From Corynebacterium sp. Marseille-P4321 (lineage in GTDB: Bacteria; Actinomycetota; Actinomycetes; Mycobacteriales; Mycobacteriaceae): a DNA stretch of 64,000 bases. This document shows, in pieces, positions 28,472 to 37,254 of this stretch (position 1 is its first letter; each line of letters starts with the position of its first letter). Where the stretch lies: the NCBI RefSeq assembly GCF_903645305.1, contig NZ_CAHJXO010000001.1, forward strand, positions 620,001 through 684,000. The letters are read 5' to 3'. The notes under the pieces were generated by a model, which saw only the letters and a list, made by a program, of their open reading frames with translations, made no database searches and was not told where the DNA came from. The translations under genes were made by a program, and so were the position numbers.

Positions 28472-29482
28472 ATGGCTGCAGCGGACGAACGCAGGCAGGC
28501 GGTGCTGCGCGCGATTGTGGCCGACTACATCGCGAGCCAGGAACCGGTGGGCTCGAAGGCGCTGGTGGAGCGTCACAAGCTGGGGGTGAGCTCCGCGACG
28601 ATCCGCAACGACATGGCGGTGCTGGAGCAGCAGGGCTACATCTCGCAGACGCACGCCTCCTCTGGCCGCATCCCCACCGAGGCGGGCTACCGCGCCTTCG
28701 TCGACGCGCTGAACGATGTGAAGCCGCTGAGCCAGGTGGAGCGCCACGCCATCCTGGAATTTTTGGAGTCCGGCGTGGACATGGAGGATGTGCTGCGCCG
28801 CTCCGTGCAGCTTCTCGCGCAGCTGACGAATCAGGCGGCGATGGTGCAGCTGCCCACCTTGAGCGTCTCGCGGGTGAAGCATTGCGAGGTGGTGTCACTG
28901 AGCCCCACGCGCCTGCTGCTTGTGCTGATCACCGACACCGGCAGGGTGGATCAGCGCAACGTGGACCTCGCAGCACCGATCGGCGATGACGGGGTGCGGC
29001 TGGTGCGCGATTTGCTTAACGACGTGCTGGTGGGCAAAACCATGCAGGACGCCAGCGATTCGCTGCGCAGTCTGACCACCAGGGCGATGGACAACGTCCA
29101 GGACGCCGTGGAGCGCGCCAGCGAGGTGTTGATCTCCACGCTGGTGGAAACCGCGCCGGACCGGCTTATCGTCGCGGGTTCTGCGAACCTCACCGCCGGC
29201 GGCAGCTTGCAATCGGTCATTGATGCGCTTGAGCACCAGGTGGTGGTGCTCAAGCTGCTCGCGGGCGCGCAGGAGCTGGAGCACATTTCCGTGCGCATCG
29301 GCAGCGAGAACGAGAACGAGGAATTATCTCGCGCCAGCATTGTTACAACAGCATATGGCCCAGGTGATGAGGCGCTTGGCGGTCTCGGGGTGGTCGGCCC
29401 GACGCACATGGACTACCCCGGTACCATGCAAAAGGTTGCCACCGTGGCCCGCTACATCAGCCGCATCCTGCGGGGCGAGTAA
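28472..29482 (+). CDS. hrcA: Heat-inducible transcription repressor HrcA
   Basis: 336 residues. The N-terminal winged helix ([39 protein letters not shown]) is followed by [18 protein letters not shown], the family hallmark, then the GAF-like dimerisation domain. HrcA represses groE/dnaK-type operons at CIRCE sites. An AAGGAGG site lies just before the ATG. No CIRCE element was found in this window. It is directly upstream of dnaJ, the usual actinobacterial pairing. Confidence 0.95.
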   Translation: MAAADERRQAVLRAIVADYIASQEPVGSKALVERHKLGVSSATIRNDMAVLEQQGYISQTHASSGRIPTEAGYRAFVDALNDVKPLSQVERHAILEFLESGVDMEDVLRRSVQLLAQLTNQAAMVQLPTLSVSRVKHCEVVSLSPTRLLLVLITDTGRVDQRNVDLAAPIGDDGVRLVRDLLNDVLVGKTMQDASDSLRSLTTRAMDNVQDAVERASEVLISTLVETAPDRLIVAGSANLTAGGSLQSVIDALEHQVVVLKLLAGAQELEHISVRIGSENENEELSRASIVTTAYGPGDEALGGLGVVGPTHMDYPGTMQKVATVARYISRILRGE

Positions 29483-29550
29483 GGGCTATTTGCGGCCTGG
29501 AACGGTGCAGAAGACGTAAAGAAACTCGTTGAAGAAGGTTAGTTAGAACA

Positions 29551-30687
29551 TTGGCTCGTGATTACTACGGCATCCTGGGCGTGGACCAGGAAGCCACGGA
29601 GCAGGAGATCAAGAAGGCGTACCGCAAGCTTGCGCGCAAGTACCACCCGGACGTGAACCCGTCTGAGGAGGCGGCTGAGAAGTTCGCGGAGATTTCGCTG
29701 GCGCAGGAGGTGCTGCTGGACCCGCAGAAGCGCAGCATCGTGGACCGTGGCGGCGACCCGATGGACGCCGGCGGCGGCATGGGGGGCGGCGCCGGTTTCG
29801 GCGGGGGCCTGGGCGACATCTTCGAGGCGTTCTTCGGCGGCGGTGCCGGAGGGGCGCGCCAGCCGCGCTCGCGCGTGCAGCCGGGCAACGACGCGCTTTT
29901 GCGCACCACCATCACGCTGGAAGAGGCGTACGCCGGCGCGAAGAAAGACGTCACCGTTGATACGGCAGTGTTGTGCGAGCGGTGCCACGGCACCGGTTCG
30001 AAGTCCGAGTCGAAGCCTGTCACCTGCGATCAGTGTGGTGGTCAGGGTGCGGTCCAGGAGGTGCAGCAGTCTTTCCTGGGCAACGTGATGACGCAGCGCG
30101 AGTGCCCGAAGTGCCGCGGCTACGGCGAGATCATCACCGACCCCTGCCAGCAGTGCGCCGGCGACGGCCGCGTGCGCGCCACCCGCGACCTGGTGGTGAA
30201 CATCCCGGCGGGCATCGCCTCCGGCATGCGCATCCGTATGGCGGGCCAGGGCGAGGTGGGCCACGGCGGCGGCCCGGCCGGCGACTTGTACGTCGAGGTG
30301 CAGGTCGAGCCGCACCCGGTGTTCGTGCGCGAGGGCAACGACCTGCACCTGCGACTTTCTGTGCCGATGTACGACGCGGCGCTGGGCACCGAGATCGCTG
30401 TGGACAACCCGGCGGGCGAGCAGACCCGCATCGAGGTCCCCGCGGGCACCCAGCCGGATGAGCGGGTGGTGCTCCAGGGCGAGGGCATGCCACGCCTGCG
30501 CGCGGAGGGGCGCGGCGACATGGTGGCCCACATCCAGGTGATCGTGCCGACGGCGTTGAGCAACGAGGAGCGCGCCGCGCTCGAGGATCTGCGCGACGGC
30601 TGCCCGGACGAGGCCGCGGTGCAGACCGAGGACGAGGCCGCGGAGACCGGCTTCTTCAGCCGCATGCGCGGAAAGTTCCGCCGCTAA
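29551..30687 (+). CDS. dnaJ: Chaperone DnaJ (DnaJ2)
   Basis: 378 residues. The J domain (1-65) carries HPD in [11 protein letters not shown]; then a Gly-rich linker and four zinc-finger repeats ([32 protein letters not shown]), followed by two C-terminal beta domains. It stimulates DnaK ATPase and holds unfolded clients. The start is an uncommon TTG with a GAAGG site about 12 nt upstream. The C-terminal ~35 residues are acidic, then basic. It is the second DnaJ type, linked to hrcA rather than dnaK. Confidence 0.95.
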   Translation: MARDYYGILGVDQEATEQEIKKAYRKLARKYHPDVNPSEEAAEKFAEISLAQEVLLDPQKRSIVDRGGDPMDAGGGMGGGAGFGGGLGDIFEAFFGGGAGGARQPRSRVQPGNDALLRTTITLEEAYAGAKKDVTVDTAVLCERCHGTGSKSESKPVTCDQCGGQGAVQEVQQSFLGNVMTQRECPKCRGYGEIITDPCQQCAGDGRVRATRDLVVNIPAGIASGMRIRMAGQGEVGHGGGPAGDLYVEVQVEPHPVFVREGNDLHLRLSVPMYDAALGTEIAVDNPAGEQTRIEVPAGTQPDERVVLQGEGMPRLRAEGRGDMVAHIQVIVPTALSNEERAALEDLRDGCPDEAAVQTEDEAAETGFFSRMRGKFRR

Positions 30688-30688
30688 C

Positions 30689-31399
30689 ATGTCGCTGCCG
30701 TACTTCCTCGCCGAAGACCCGAGCTCGGGCGTGCTCGAGGGCCCCGAGGCGAAGCACGCCAGCGTGAAGCGGATCGCGCCGGGGGAGCGCATCATGCTTA
30801 TCGACGGCCAAGGCACCCAAGCCGAAATCCAGGTCACGGACGTCACGTCGGGGCGTGTGCAGGGTGAGGTTGTGGGGGCGGAGCTCGTCGATAAGCTTCT
30901 GCCCCAAGTCACCGTCGTGCAAGCCATCCCGAAAGGCGAGCGGGCGGAACTCGCTGTGGACCTGGCGGTGCAGGGCGGCGCGGACGAGATCATCCCGTGG
31001 ATTTCGCACCGCACGATCGCGCGCTGGCCAGCGAATAAGCAGGCCAAGCAGGTGGAGAAGTGGCGTTCTCAGGCGTTGTCGAGCGCGAAGCAGGCGCGGC
31101 GCGCGTGGGTGCCCGAGGTGCGCGAGCCGGTGACCACGAATCAGTTGCGCGACTTGCTCGCCGATTCTGGCGCGCTCGCGTTGGTGCTGCACGAGGACGC
31201 CACGGAGTCCATCCGCGACGTCGATTTTGCCGGTGCGGAGCAGGTGGTGCTTATCGTCGGGCCGGAGGGAGGCATCGGCGACGACGAGCTGGAGGTTATC
31301 GGTGCGCGCGCCGTGAAGTTGGGCCCGGAGGTGTTGCGCACCGCCTCGGCGGCGTTTGCGGCGTTGTGCGCGATCGGGGCGCTTTCCGGGCGCTGGTAG
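30689..31399 (+). CDS. rsmE: 16S rRNA (uracil-1498-N3) methyltransferase RsmE
   Basis: 236 residues: an N-terminal PUA-like domain, then the SPOUT methyltransferase fold with the knot motif VLIVGPEGGIGDDEL and the C-terminal LRTASAAFAAL. It methylates U1498 in the small-subunit decoding region using SAM. The ATG lies immediately after the dnaJ stop. Two opposite copies of the dispersed 11-mer lie only 80 bp apart inside the gene. Confidence 0.94.
   Translation: MSLPYFLAEDPSSGVLEGPEAKHASVKRIAPGERIMLIDGQGTQAEIQVTDVTSGRVQGEVVGAELVDKLLPQVTVVQAIPKGERAELAVDLAVQGGADEIIPWISHRTIARWPANKQAKQVEKWRSQALSSAKQARRAWVPEVREPVTTNQLRDLLADSGALALVLHEDATESIRDVDFAGAEQVVLIVGPEGGIGDDELEVIGARAVKLGPEVLRTASAAFAALCAIGALSGRW
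30796..30806 (-). repeat. Dispersed 11-mer CGTCGATAAGC, copy 10
   Basis: Exact copy inside rsmE; read as Leu-Ile-Asp. Confidence 0.9.
30886..30896 (+). repeat. Dispersed 11-mer CGTCGATAAGC, copy 11
   Basis: Exact copy inside rsmE, in inverted orientation to copy 10; read as Val-Asp-Lys. Confidence 0.9.
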
Positions 31400-31402
31400 G
31401 GT
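31397..31402 (+). promoter_or_regulatory. Leaderless -10 box of phoH
   Basis: TAGGGT, beginning with the rsmE stop codon, 8 nt before the phoH ATG. Confidence 0.45.
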
Positions 31403-31410
31403 TGAGCCAC

Positions 31411-32445
31411 ATGGAAGAAGTGGTCACGCGCAAAGTCGAGCTGGATTCGGCGTACGCGCAGCCCGTTCTAGGGTTCAACGACGACAACCTGCGGGTACTC
31501 AACCAGCACCTCGGGGTGGATCTGCACGCGCGCGGTACGACACTCAGCGTGCGCGGTGAGGCGTCAGACGTGGCGCATGCACTGCGTGTGGTCGACGAGC
31601 TGGAATCCATGGCGCGCCGCGGCGTGCCGTTAACCGCGGAGACGGTGGTGCAGGCCGCGAAGATTATGGAGGCCGAAGCACCGGAGTCCGTCGCGGACAT
31701 CCTCGGCGCGGAGATCGTGGCGCGCCGCGGCAAGGTGATCCGCCCGAAGACGGCTGGCCAGCGGCGCTACGTGGACGCGATCGACGAGAACACGATCACG
31801 TTCGGCATCGGCCCCGCCGGTTCCGGTAAGACGTACCTCGCCGTGGCGAAGGCCGTGCAAGCACTGCAGAACAAAGAGGTCAAGCGCATCATTTTGACCC
31901 GCCCGGCCGTAGAAGCGGGCGAGAAGCTCGGGTTTTTGCCGGGCACCCTGAGCGACAAGATCGACCCGTACCTGCGCCCGCTCTACGACGCGTTGCGCGA
32001 CATGATGGACCCGGAGGTCATCCCGAAGCTTATCGAGGCAGGGATTATCGAGGTCGCGCCGCTTGCCTACATGCGCGGGCGCACCCTTTCGGATGCGTTC
32101 GTGATTTTGGACGAGGCGCAAAACACCACCGGCGCGCAGATGAAAATGTTCCTCACGCGTCTCGGTTTCGGCTCGAAGATGGTGGTCACGGGCGATACGT
32201 CCCAGGTGGACTTGCCGCGCGGCACCGTGTCGGGCCTGCGTGTGGCGCGTCGCATCTTGGGCGACATCGACGACATTTCGTTCCAGGAGCTCTCCGGCGA
32301 CGACGTGGTGCGCCACCACCTTATTTCCCGCATCGTCGCCGCCTACGACCGGCACGATGCACAGAACGCGGCGCGCTACGAGAAGCGCCAGCGCGAGATT
32401 GAGGCGGAGCGCGAGCAGGAAGCCGGGCAAGGGGGCGCGCAGTGA
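31411..32445 (+). CDS. phoH: PhoH family ATPase
   Basis: 344 residues. An N-terminal region (1-100) precedes the P-loop ATPase with Walker [14 protein letters not shown] (about 134) and Walker [11 protein letters not shown]. The family is usually next to ybeY, as here, and is linked to RNA metabolism; the biochemical role is not settled. The first 117 codons of an open frame overlap rsmE and are not counted. The stop overlaps the ybeY GTG by 4 bp. Confidence 0.93.
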   Translation: MEEVVTRKVELDSAYAQPVLGFNDDNLRVLNQHLGVDLHARGTTLSVRGEASDVAHALRVVDELESMARRGVPLTAETVVQAAKIMEAEAPESVADILGAEIVARRGKVIRPKTAGQRRYVDAIDENTITFGIGPAGSGKTYLAVAKAVQALQNKEVKRIILTRPAVEAGEKLGFLPGTLSDKIDPYLRPLYDALRDMMDPEVIPKLIEAGIIEVAPLAYMRGRTLSDAFVILDEAQNTTGAQMKMFLTRLGFGSKMVVTGDTSQVDLPRGTVSGLRVARRILGDIDDISFQELSGDDVVRHHLISRIVAAYDRHDAQNAARYEKRQREIEAEREQEAGQGGAQ

Positions 32446-33035
32446 GCATCGAGGTGTTAAACGAGTCGGGCGAGTTGGTCAATGAGCAAATGCTTATCGA
32501 CGTCTGCTCGTTCGCCCTTTCCACCATGGATGTCCACCCGGACACGGAGGCCACCATCACGTTGGTCGATGAGCCGACGATGGCGGATCTGCACGTGCGC
32601 TGGATGGACCTGGAGGGCCCGACGGATGTGATGAGCTTCCCCATGGACGAGCTCTCGCCCGGTGGCGGCCGCCCGGATGCGGCTGAGCCGGGGCCGGCGA
32701 TGTTGGGCGACATCATTTTGTGCCCGGCGTTCGACGCGAAGCAGGCGGAGATGGCGGGCCACTCGCTCGGCCACGAGATGGCGCTGCTTACCGTCCACGG
32801 CGTACTGCACCTGTTGGGCTACGACCACATCGAGCCGGAGGACGAGCGCGAGATGTTCGCGCTGCAGAACGAGATCCTGGCGGATTGGTACGACTCGCTT
32901 TCCGCGCGCGGCGTGCAGTTCCAGGAGCGCCCGGAAAACGCCCACGCGTTCCCATCGGCTGCGGACCGCGACGAGCTGGACAAGCTCATGCGCGAAGCAG
33001 AGACGGGCACTGATACTAAGGGCCGGGACGCGTAA
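32442..33035 (+). CDS. ybeY: Endoribonuclease YbeY (rRNA maturation)
   Basis: 197 residues, start GTG. The metal-binding motif [11 protein letters not shown] (three histidines binding zinc) and the preceding [10 protein letters not shown] are diagnostic. It matures the 16S rRNA 3' end and takes part in ribosome quality control. The C-terminal ~40 residues exceed the E. coli protein and look disordered. It lies inside a tightly coupled phoH-ybeY-CNNM group. Confidence 0.95.
   Translation: MSIEVLNESGELVNEQMLIDVCSFALSTMDVHPDTEATITLVDEPTMADLHVRWMDLEGPTDVMSFPMDELSPGGGRPDAAEPGPAMLGDIILCPAFDAKQAEMAGHSLGHEMALLTVHGVLHLLGYDHIEPEDEREMFALQNEILADWYDSLSARGVQFQERPENAHAFPSAADRDELDKLMREAETGTDTKGRDA
32492..32502 (-). 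repeat. Dispersed 11-mer CGTCGATAAGC, copy 12
   Basis: Exact copy inside ybeY; read as Leu-Ile-Asp. Confidence 0.9.
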
Positions 33036-34355
33036 GTGGAGTTTACTATCGCGTATGCGGTGGCCACGGTCGTCGCGCTGTTGCTTTCGGGCCTGCTCGG
33101 GTCCGTGGAGTCTGCGCTCGCCCCGATTTCGAAGGCGCGCGTGGAAGGCATGGTCAAAGACGACGTGCCGGGTGCCGCCGCGCTGCTGAAGGTGGTAGCG
33201 CGCCGCGCCGACCACGTGAACACGCTCGTGTTGCTGCGCACCGTGTTGGATATCACGGCGGCGGTGTTCGCCGCGATGTTCGCGATGGACATCATTTCCT
33301 CCGACGCGTGGGCGATTGCCGCTGCGATTGGCGCGGTGACGCTTTTGCAGTTCTCCATCATCGGGGTGTTCGCGCGCACGGCGGGCAAGCGCAACCCGTA
33401 CTCCATCTCGCTTCAGTCGGCGCGGTGGCTGGGTGCGTTCCAGGTCATCCTTGGCCCGCTTGCCCGCGGGCTGATTTGGGTGGGCAACTTGTTCAACCCG
33501 GGCGAGGATTTCGCGGACGGTCCGTATGCCACCGAGGTGGAGCTGCGCGAGATGGTGGAGGTTGCCCAGGAAAAGGGCGTGGTGGAAACCACCGAGGGCC
33601 GCATGATCCAAAACATCTTCGACTTGGCTTCCACGTACGCGCGTCAGGTGATGGTGCCGCGCCCGGAGATGGTGTGGATCGAGGGGGAGAAGCGGGTGCG
33701 CCAGGCCACGTCGCTCATGGTGCGCTCGGGCCACTCGCGCGTGCCCGTGATCGGGGAGAGCGTCGACGAGATCATCGGCGTGGTGTACCTGAAGGACATG
33801 TTCGACGACCGCGGCGCCCCGCTGGATCCGGACACACCACTTTCGCAAGTGATGCGCGAGCCCTTGTTCATCCCGGACTCGAAGCCGCTCGACGTGTTGC
33901 TCTCCGGCATGCAGCAGGCGAACACGCATATAGCAATGCTTATAGACGAATACGGCAACGTCGCCGGCATGCTCACCATGGAGGACCTGCTCGAAGAGAT
34001 TGTCGGCGAGATCACGGACGAGTACGACGAGGACGAGGAGGCGCCGATCGAGGAGATCGAGCCGCGCGTCTTCCGCGTCCAGGCCCGCCTGCCGCTGGAC
34101 GACCTGGTGGATTACCTCGCCGACCACCTCGATTACGAGCTGGAGTACTCGGAAGAGGTTCTGGACAACGTGGACACCGTCGCAGGGTTGTTGTCGTACG
34201 AGTTGGGTCGCGTGCCGCTGCCGGGTTCGTCGATTCTGCGCGACGGCGTGCGCTACACCGCAGAAGGTGGGCGCGACCGCCGCGGCCGGGTGAAAACCCG
34301 GACGGTGCTGGTGTCGGTGGGGGATGAGCCGAAGGAATCTTTAGACGTCGATTAG
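33036..34355 (+). CDS. CNNM/CorC-type membrane protein with CBS domains
   Basis: 439 residues beginning at GTG 33036, the base after the ybeY stop. The N-terminal CNNM membrane domain (about 1-150, four hydrophobic segments) is followed by paired CBS domains (MVPRPEMVWIEGE; HIAMLIDEYGNVAGMLTMEDLLEEIVGEI) and a C-terminal CorC_HlyC domain. Such proteins are linked to magnesium/cobalt efflux; the older hemolysin label is misleading. A near match to the dispersed 11-mer (GCTTATAGACG, 33938-33948) encodes LID with a rare ATA codon. Confidence 0.9.
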   Translation: MEFTIAYAVATVVALLLSGLLGSVESALAPISKARVEGMVKDDVPGAAALLKVVARRADHVNTLVLLRTVLDITAAVFAAMFAMDIISSDAWAIAAAIGAVTLLQFSIIGVFARTAGKRNPYSISLQSARWLGAFQVILGPLARGLIWVGNLFNPGEDFADGPYATEVELREMVEVAQEKGVVETTEGRMIQNIFDLASTYARQVMVPRPEMVWIEGEKRVRQATSLMVRSGHSRVPVIGESVDEIIGVVYLKDMFDDRGAPLDPDTPLSQVMREPLFIPDSKPLDVLLSGMQQANTHIAMLIDEYGNVAGMLTMEDLLEEIVGEITDEYDEDEEAPIEEIEPRVFRVQARLPLDDLVDYLADHLDYELEYSEEVLDNVDTVAGLLSYELGRVPLPGSSILRDGVRYTAEGGRDRRGRVKTRTVLVSVGDEPKESLDVD

Positions 34356-34370
34356 CTGCGCAAAACGGCG

Positions 34371-34376
34371 TAAGAT
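34371..34376 (+). promoter_or_regulatory. Probable -10 box of the dehydrogenase gene
   Basis: TAAGAT, 43 nt before the ATG. It leaves a real leader containing AGGAAGGA about 12 nt from the start. No convincing -35 is seen. Confidence 0.4.
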
Positions 34377-34419
34377 GTTACTTGTAAGGCATTCCACCTA
34401 CAGGAAGGACACTTTCCAA

Positions 34420-35484
34420 ATGCGCGCTGTGCGTTACTACGGTCAGAAGGACATCCGCGTCGAGGAGATCGACGCTCCCACCGCAGGCCCCGGCGAAGTA
34501 CTCATCAACATCGCTTGGTGCGGCATTTGCGGCACCGACCTGCACGAGTACCTTGAGGGCCCGATCTTCGTTCCGGACCATGGCCACCCGCACCCGATTA
34601 CGGGCGAGGAGCCGCCGGTCACCCTCGGCCACGAGTTCTCCGGCGTTGTCGCGGAGCTTGGCGAGGGCGTGGACGACCTCGAGGTTGGCCAGCACGTCGT
34701 CGTCGAGCCGTACGTCCTGCCGGACGACGTGGACCCGAAGGAGCCGGGCCCGTACAACCTGCACCCGGACGTGAACTTCATCGGCCTGGCCGGCGGTGGC
34801 GGCGGCCTGTCGGAGAAGGTCGCGGTCCAGCGTCGCTGGGTCCACCCGATCGCGGACAATGTACCGCTCGACCAGGCCGCGCTCATTGAGCCGCTGTCTG
34901 TGGCCCACCACGCGTTCGTCGCCTCCGAGGCGGGCAAGGGAGACGTCGCGCTCATCGGTGGCGCTGGCCCGATCGGCGTGCTCACGGCAGCCGTCGCAAA
35001 GGCGTATGGCTGCACTGTTGTCATCTCCGAGCTGTCCGAGCTGCGCCGCCAGAAGGCACTCGACGCGGGTGTCGCCGACCACGCCATTGACCCGTCCGCG
35101 ACCGATCTCAAGGAAGAGATCCTGAAGATCACCGACGGCAAGGGCGCCGACGTCGCATTCGAGTGCACCTCCGTCAACGTCGTGCTCGACCAGCTCATCG
35201 ACTGCTTGAAGCTCAAGGGCACCCTGGTCGTCGAGTCCATCTGGTCGAAGAAGGCCGAGTTCGACATCCACGCGCTCGTGATGAAGGAGCTCACCGTCCG
35301 CGGCATCATCGGTTACGCCCACGACCACGAGCAGACCATCAAGTTGGTCGAGGAGGGCAAGATCGACCTCGAGCCGTTCATCACCGGCAAGATCGGTTTC
35401 GACGGCGTTGTGGACGAGGGCTTCGACACCCTGATCAACCGCAACGAGACCGCCGTGAAGATCTTGGTGTCGCCGGAGCTGTAA
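34420..35484 (+). CDS. Zinc-dependent alcohol dehydrogenase, 2,3-butanediol dehydrogenase-like
   Basis: 354 residues of the medium-chain dehydrogenase family. Catalytic zinc ligands are in WCGICGTDLHEYLEGP and the GHEFSG motif; the NAD-binding loop reads GGAGPIGVLTAAVAKA. The sequence resembles (R,R)-2,3-butanediol/acetoin dehydrogenases (IFVPD...HPITGEEPPVTLGHEFSG). The structural zinc four-cysteine cluster of classical ADH is not evident, as in this subgroup. It opens the accessory block between the CNNM gene and era. Confidence 0.88.
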   Translation: MRAVRYYGQKDIRVEEIDAPTAGPGEVLINIAWCGICGTDLHEYLEGPIFVPDHGHPHPITGEEPPVTLGHEFSGVVAELGEGVDDLEVGQHVVVEPYVLPDDVDPKEPGPYNLHPDVNFIGLAGGGGGLSEKVAVQRRWVHPIADNVPLDQAALIEPLSVAHHAFVASEAGKGDVALIGGAGPIGVLTAAVAKAYGCTVVISELSELRRQKALDAGVADHAIDPSATDLKEEILKITDGKGADVAFECTSVNVVLDQLIDCLKLKGTLVVESIWSKKAEFDIHALVMKELTVRGIIGYAHDHEQTIKLVEEGKIDLEPFITGKIGFDGVVDEGFDTLINRNETAVKILVSPEL

Positions 35485-35497
35485 TCCCGGGGGAGTT

Positions 35498-35503
35498 TAC
35501 ACT
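35498..35503 (+). promoter_or_regulatory. Leaderless -10 box of the first pdxY
   Basis: TACACT 6 nt before the ATG at 35510. Confidence 0.55.
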
Positions 35504-35509
35504 GCTCGT

Positions 35510-36388
35510 ATGAGCAACATTCTTTCAATCCAGTCCGCTGTCGCGTATGGCCATGTTGGCAACTCGGCAGCGGTCTTTCCTTTGCAGCGAATCGGCCACG
35601 AGGTCTGGCCGGTGTACACGGTGAATTACTCCAACCACACCGGCTACGGCGCGTGGAAGGGCCCGATCATTCCCGCGGCAGAGGTCGCCGAGGTCATTGA
35701 GGGCATCAGGGAGCGCGGGGCATTCGAGCTTATCGACGCTATCCTCACCGGCTACCAGGCCTCCCCGGACATCGCGGACGTGATCGTCGACGCCGTGTCG
35801 GGCATCAAGGCGGAAAACCCCAACGCGATCTACGCGTGCGACCCGGTGATGGGTAGCGCGAAGTCCGGCTGCTTCGTGCCGGACGCCGTGCCGCCGATGT
35901 TTCGGGAGAAAGTCGTGCCGGTCGCCGACGTAATCACCCCGAACCAGTTCGAGCTGGGGTACTTGGTTGAGCAGGATGTCACCGACTTGGATTCCACCCT
36001 CGCTGCCGTCGACGCCGCCCGCGAGATGGGCCCCGACGTGGTGCTCGTGACGTCGCTTACCCGCCCTGACGCACCGTCCGCGGATGCCGCCGCGGACGGC
36101 GGGCCGGGAGTGGTTGAGATGCTCGCCGTCGACGACACCGGCGCCTGGCTCGTGCGCACCCCGCGCCTGCCGTTCAAGCGCAACGGCTCCGGCGACGTGA
36201 CCGCCGCGCTGTTTACAGGTCATATCGTGCACGGCGCAAGTGCTAGGGATGCCCTTTCGCGCACCGCCAGCGCCGTCTACGACATGCTGCGCATCACCCA
36301 CGAAGCCGACGCGCCCGAACTGAAACTCGTTGAGGCGCAAGACTTTTACGCCAACCCGGCGGAGCAATTTATCGTCGAGAAGCTGTAA
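35510..36388 (+). CDS. pdxY: Pyridoxal kinase, copy 1
   Basis: 292 residues of the PfkB-like PdxY family. It begins NILSIQSAVAYGHVGNSAAVF, has YACDPVMG, TPNQFELGYL and the catalytic GSGDVTAALFTGH motif (about 226). It phosphorylates pyridoxal to PLP, which serves PLP enzymes such as the AecD-type lyase. The leaderless promoter and 5-bp gap to the next gene mark it as the head of a two-kinase unit. Confidence 0.93.
   Translation: MSNILSIQSAVAYGHVGNSAAVFPLQRIGHEVWPVYTVNYSNHTGYGAWKGPIIPAAEVAEVIEGIRERGAFELIDAILTGYQASPDIADVIVDAVSGIKAENPNAIYACDPVMGSAKSGCFVPDAVPPMFREKVVPVADVITPNQFELGYLVEQDVTDLDSTLAAVDAAREMGPDVVLVTSLTRPDAPSADAAADGGPGVVEMLAVDDTGAWLVRTPRLPFKRNGSGDVTAALFTGHIVHGASARDALSRTASAVYDMLRITHEADAPELKLVEAQDFYANPAEQFIVEKL
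35728..35738 (-). repeat. Dispersed 11-mer CGTCGATAAGC, copy 13
   Basis: Exact copy inside the first pdxY; absent at the same place in the adjacent paralogue. Read as Leu-Ile-Asp. Confidence 0.9.
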
Positions 36389-36393
36389 AGCCC

Positions 36394-37215
36394 ATGAACA
36401 TCATCTCGCTGCAGTCGGCGGTGGCCTACGGGCACGTGGGGAACTCGACGGCGGTGTTCGCCATGCAACGCCTCGGCCACGAGGTGTGGCCGGTGAACAC
36501 GGTGAACTTCTCCAACCACACCGAGTACCCCGCCTGGCGCGGGCCAGTGATCGCCACGAGCGACATCGCCGACATCCTCGACGCGATGAGCTGGGTCTAC
36601 CCCCAGGTCGACGTGTTTCTCACCGGCTACCTCGGCTCGCCGGAACTCGCCGAGGTGGTGCGGCGCACGGTCGAGCGCATCAAGGACGCGAACCCGGATG
36701 CGCGCTACGTGTGCGACCCGGTGATCGGCAACGCTACCGTGGGCTCGTTTGTGGGCGAGGAGATGCCGGACGTGTTCCGCGAGGAGCTCATCCCGCTCGC
36801 GGACGCGATCACGCCGAACCAGTGGGAGCTCGCGCTGCTCGCCGGCCTAGAGCGGCAGCCGAGTGTCGAGGAAACGGTTGAAGCGGCCCGCGGCCTCAAC
36901 GAGCGCGCGCTTGTGACCTCGGTGGACACTGGCAACGATGCCACGATCGGGCTCATCGATGTCACGGCCGACCAAGCTCTCATGGTGGAAACGCCGCGCC
37001 TCGGCGGCAACGTGGTGGGCGCGGGCGACCTCGCCACGGCGCTCTACACCGCACTGCTGCACGAGGACCCCACGCGGCGGCTGGAGCACCTCGCTGGCTC
37101 CATGTTCGACGTGGTAAGCGATGTCCGCGAGCGCGGCTTAGACGAGCTGCCGCTGGTTGAGCGGCAAGGGGAATTGGTGGCCCCGCGCTCGTCGTTTAGC
37201 GCCCGCGCGCTGTAG
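36394..37215 (+). CDS. pdxY: Pyridoxal kinase, copy 2 (tandem paralogue)
   Basis: 273 residues, clearly homologous to the preceding gene along its whole length (NIISLQSAVAYGHVGNSTAVF, YVCDPVIGNA, TPNQWELALL). The phosphate-transfer motif reads VGAGDLATALYTA, keeping the catalytic Asp but differing from the GSGD of copy 1. The two copies have clearly diverged, so this is an old duplication or separate acquisition. It may prefer another vitamer or have reduced activity. Confidence 0.9.
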   Translation: MNIISLQSAVAYGHVGNSTAVFAMQRLGHEVWPVNTVNFSNHTEYPAWRGPVIATSDIADILDAMSWVYPQVDVFLTGYLGSPELAEVVRRTVERIKDANPDARYVCDPVIGNATVGSFVGEEMPDVFREELIPLADAITPNQWELALLAGLERQPSVEETVEAARGLNERALVTSVDTGNDATIGLIDVTADQALMVETPRLGGNVVGAGDLATALYTALLHEDPTRRLEHLAGSMFDVVSDVRERGLDELPLVERQGELVAPRSSFSARAL

Positions 37216-37241
37216 TCCTCGAGTAAGGCGAGCGACGACGC

Positions 37242-37247
37242 TACGGT
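37242..37247 (+). promoter_or_regulatory. Leaderless -10 box of the ABC-class ATPase gene
   Basis: TACGGT 7 nt before the ATG at 37255. Confidence 0.5.
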
Positions 37248-37254
37248 GGCCTGC

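Noticed and set aside
29165..32035. GCTTATCGTC and GCTTATCGAG as further motif copies
   Set aside because: They differ at invariant positions and follow natural coding (LIVG, LIEA), so they were left out of the count.
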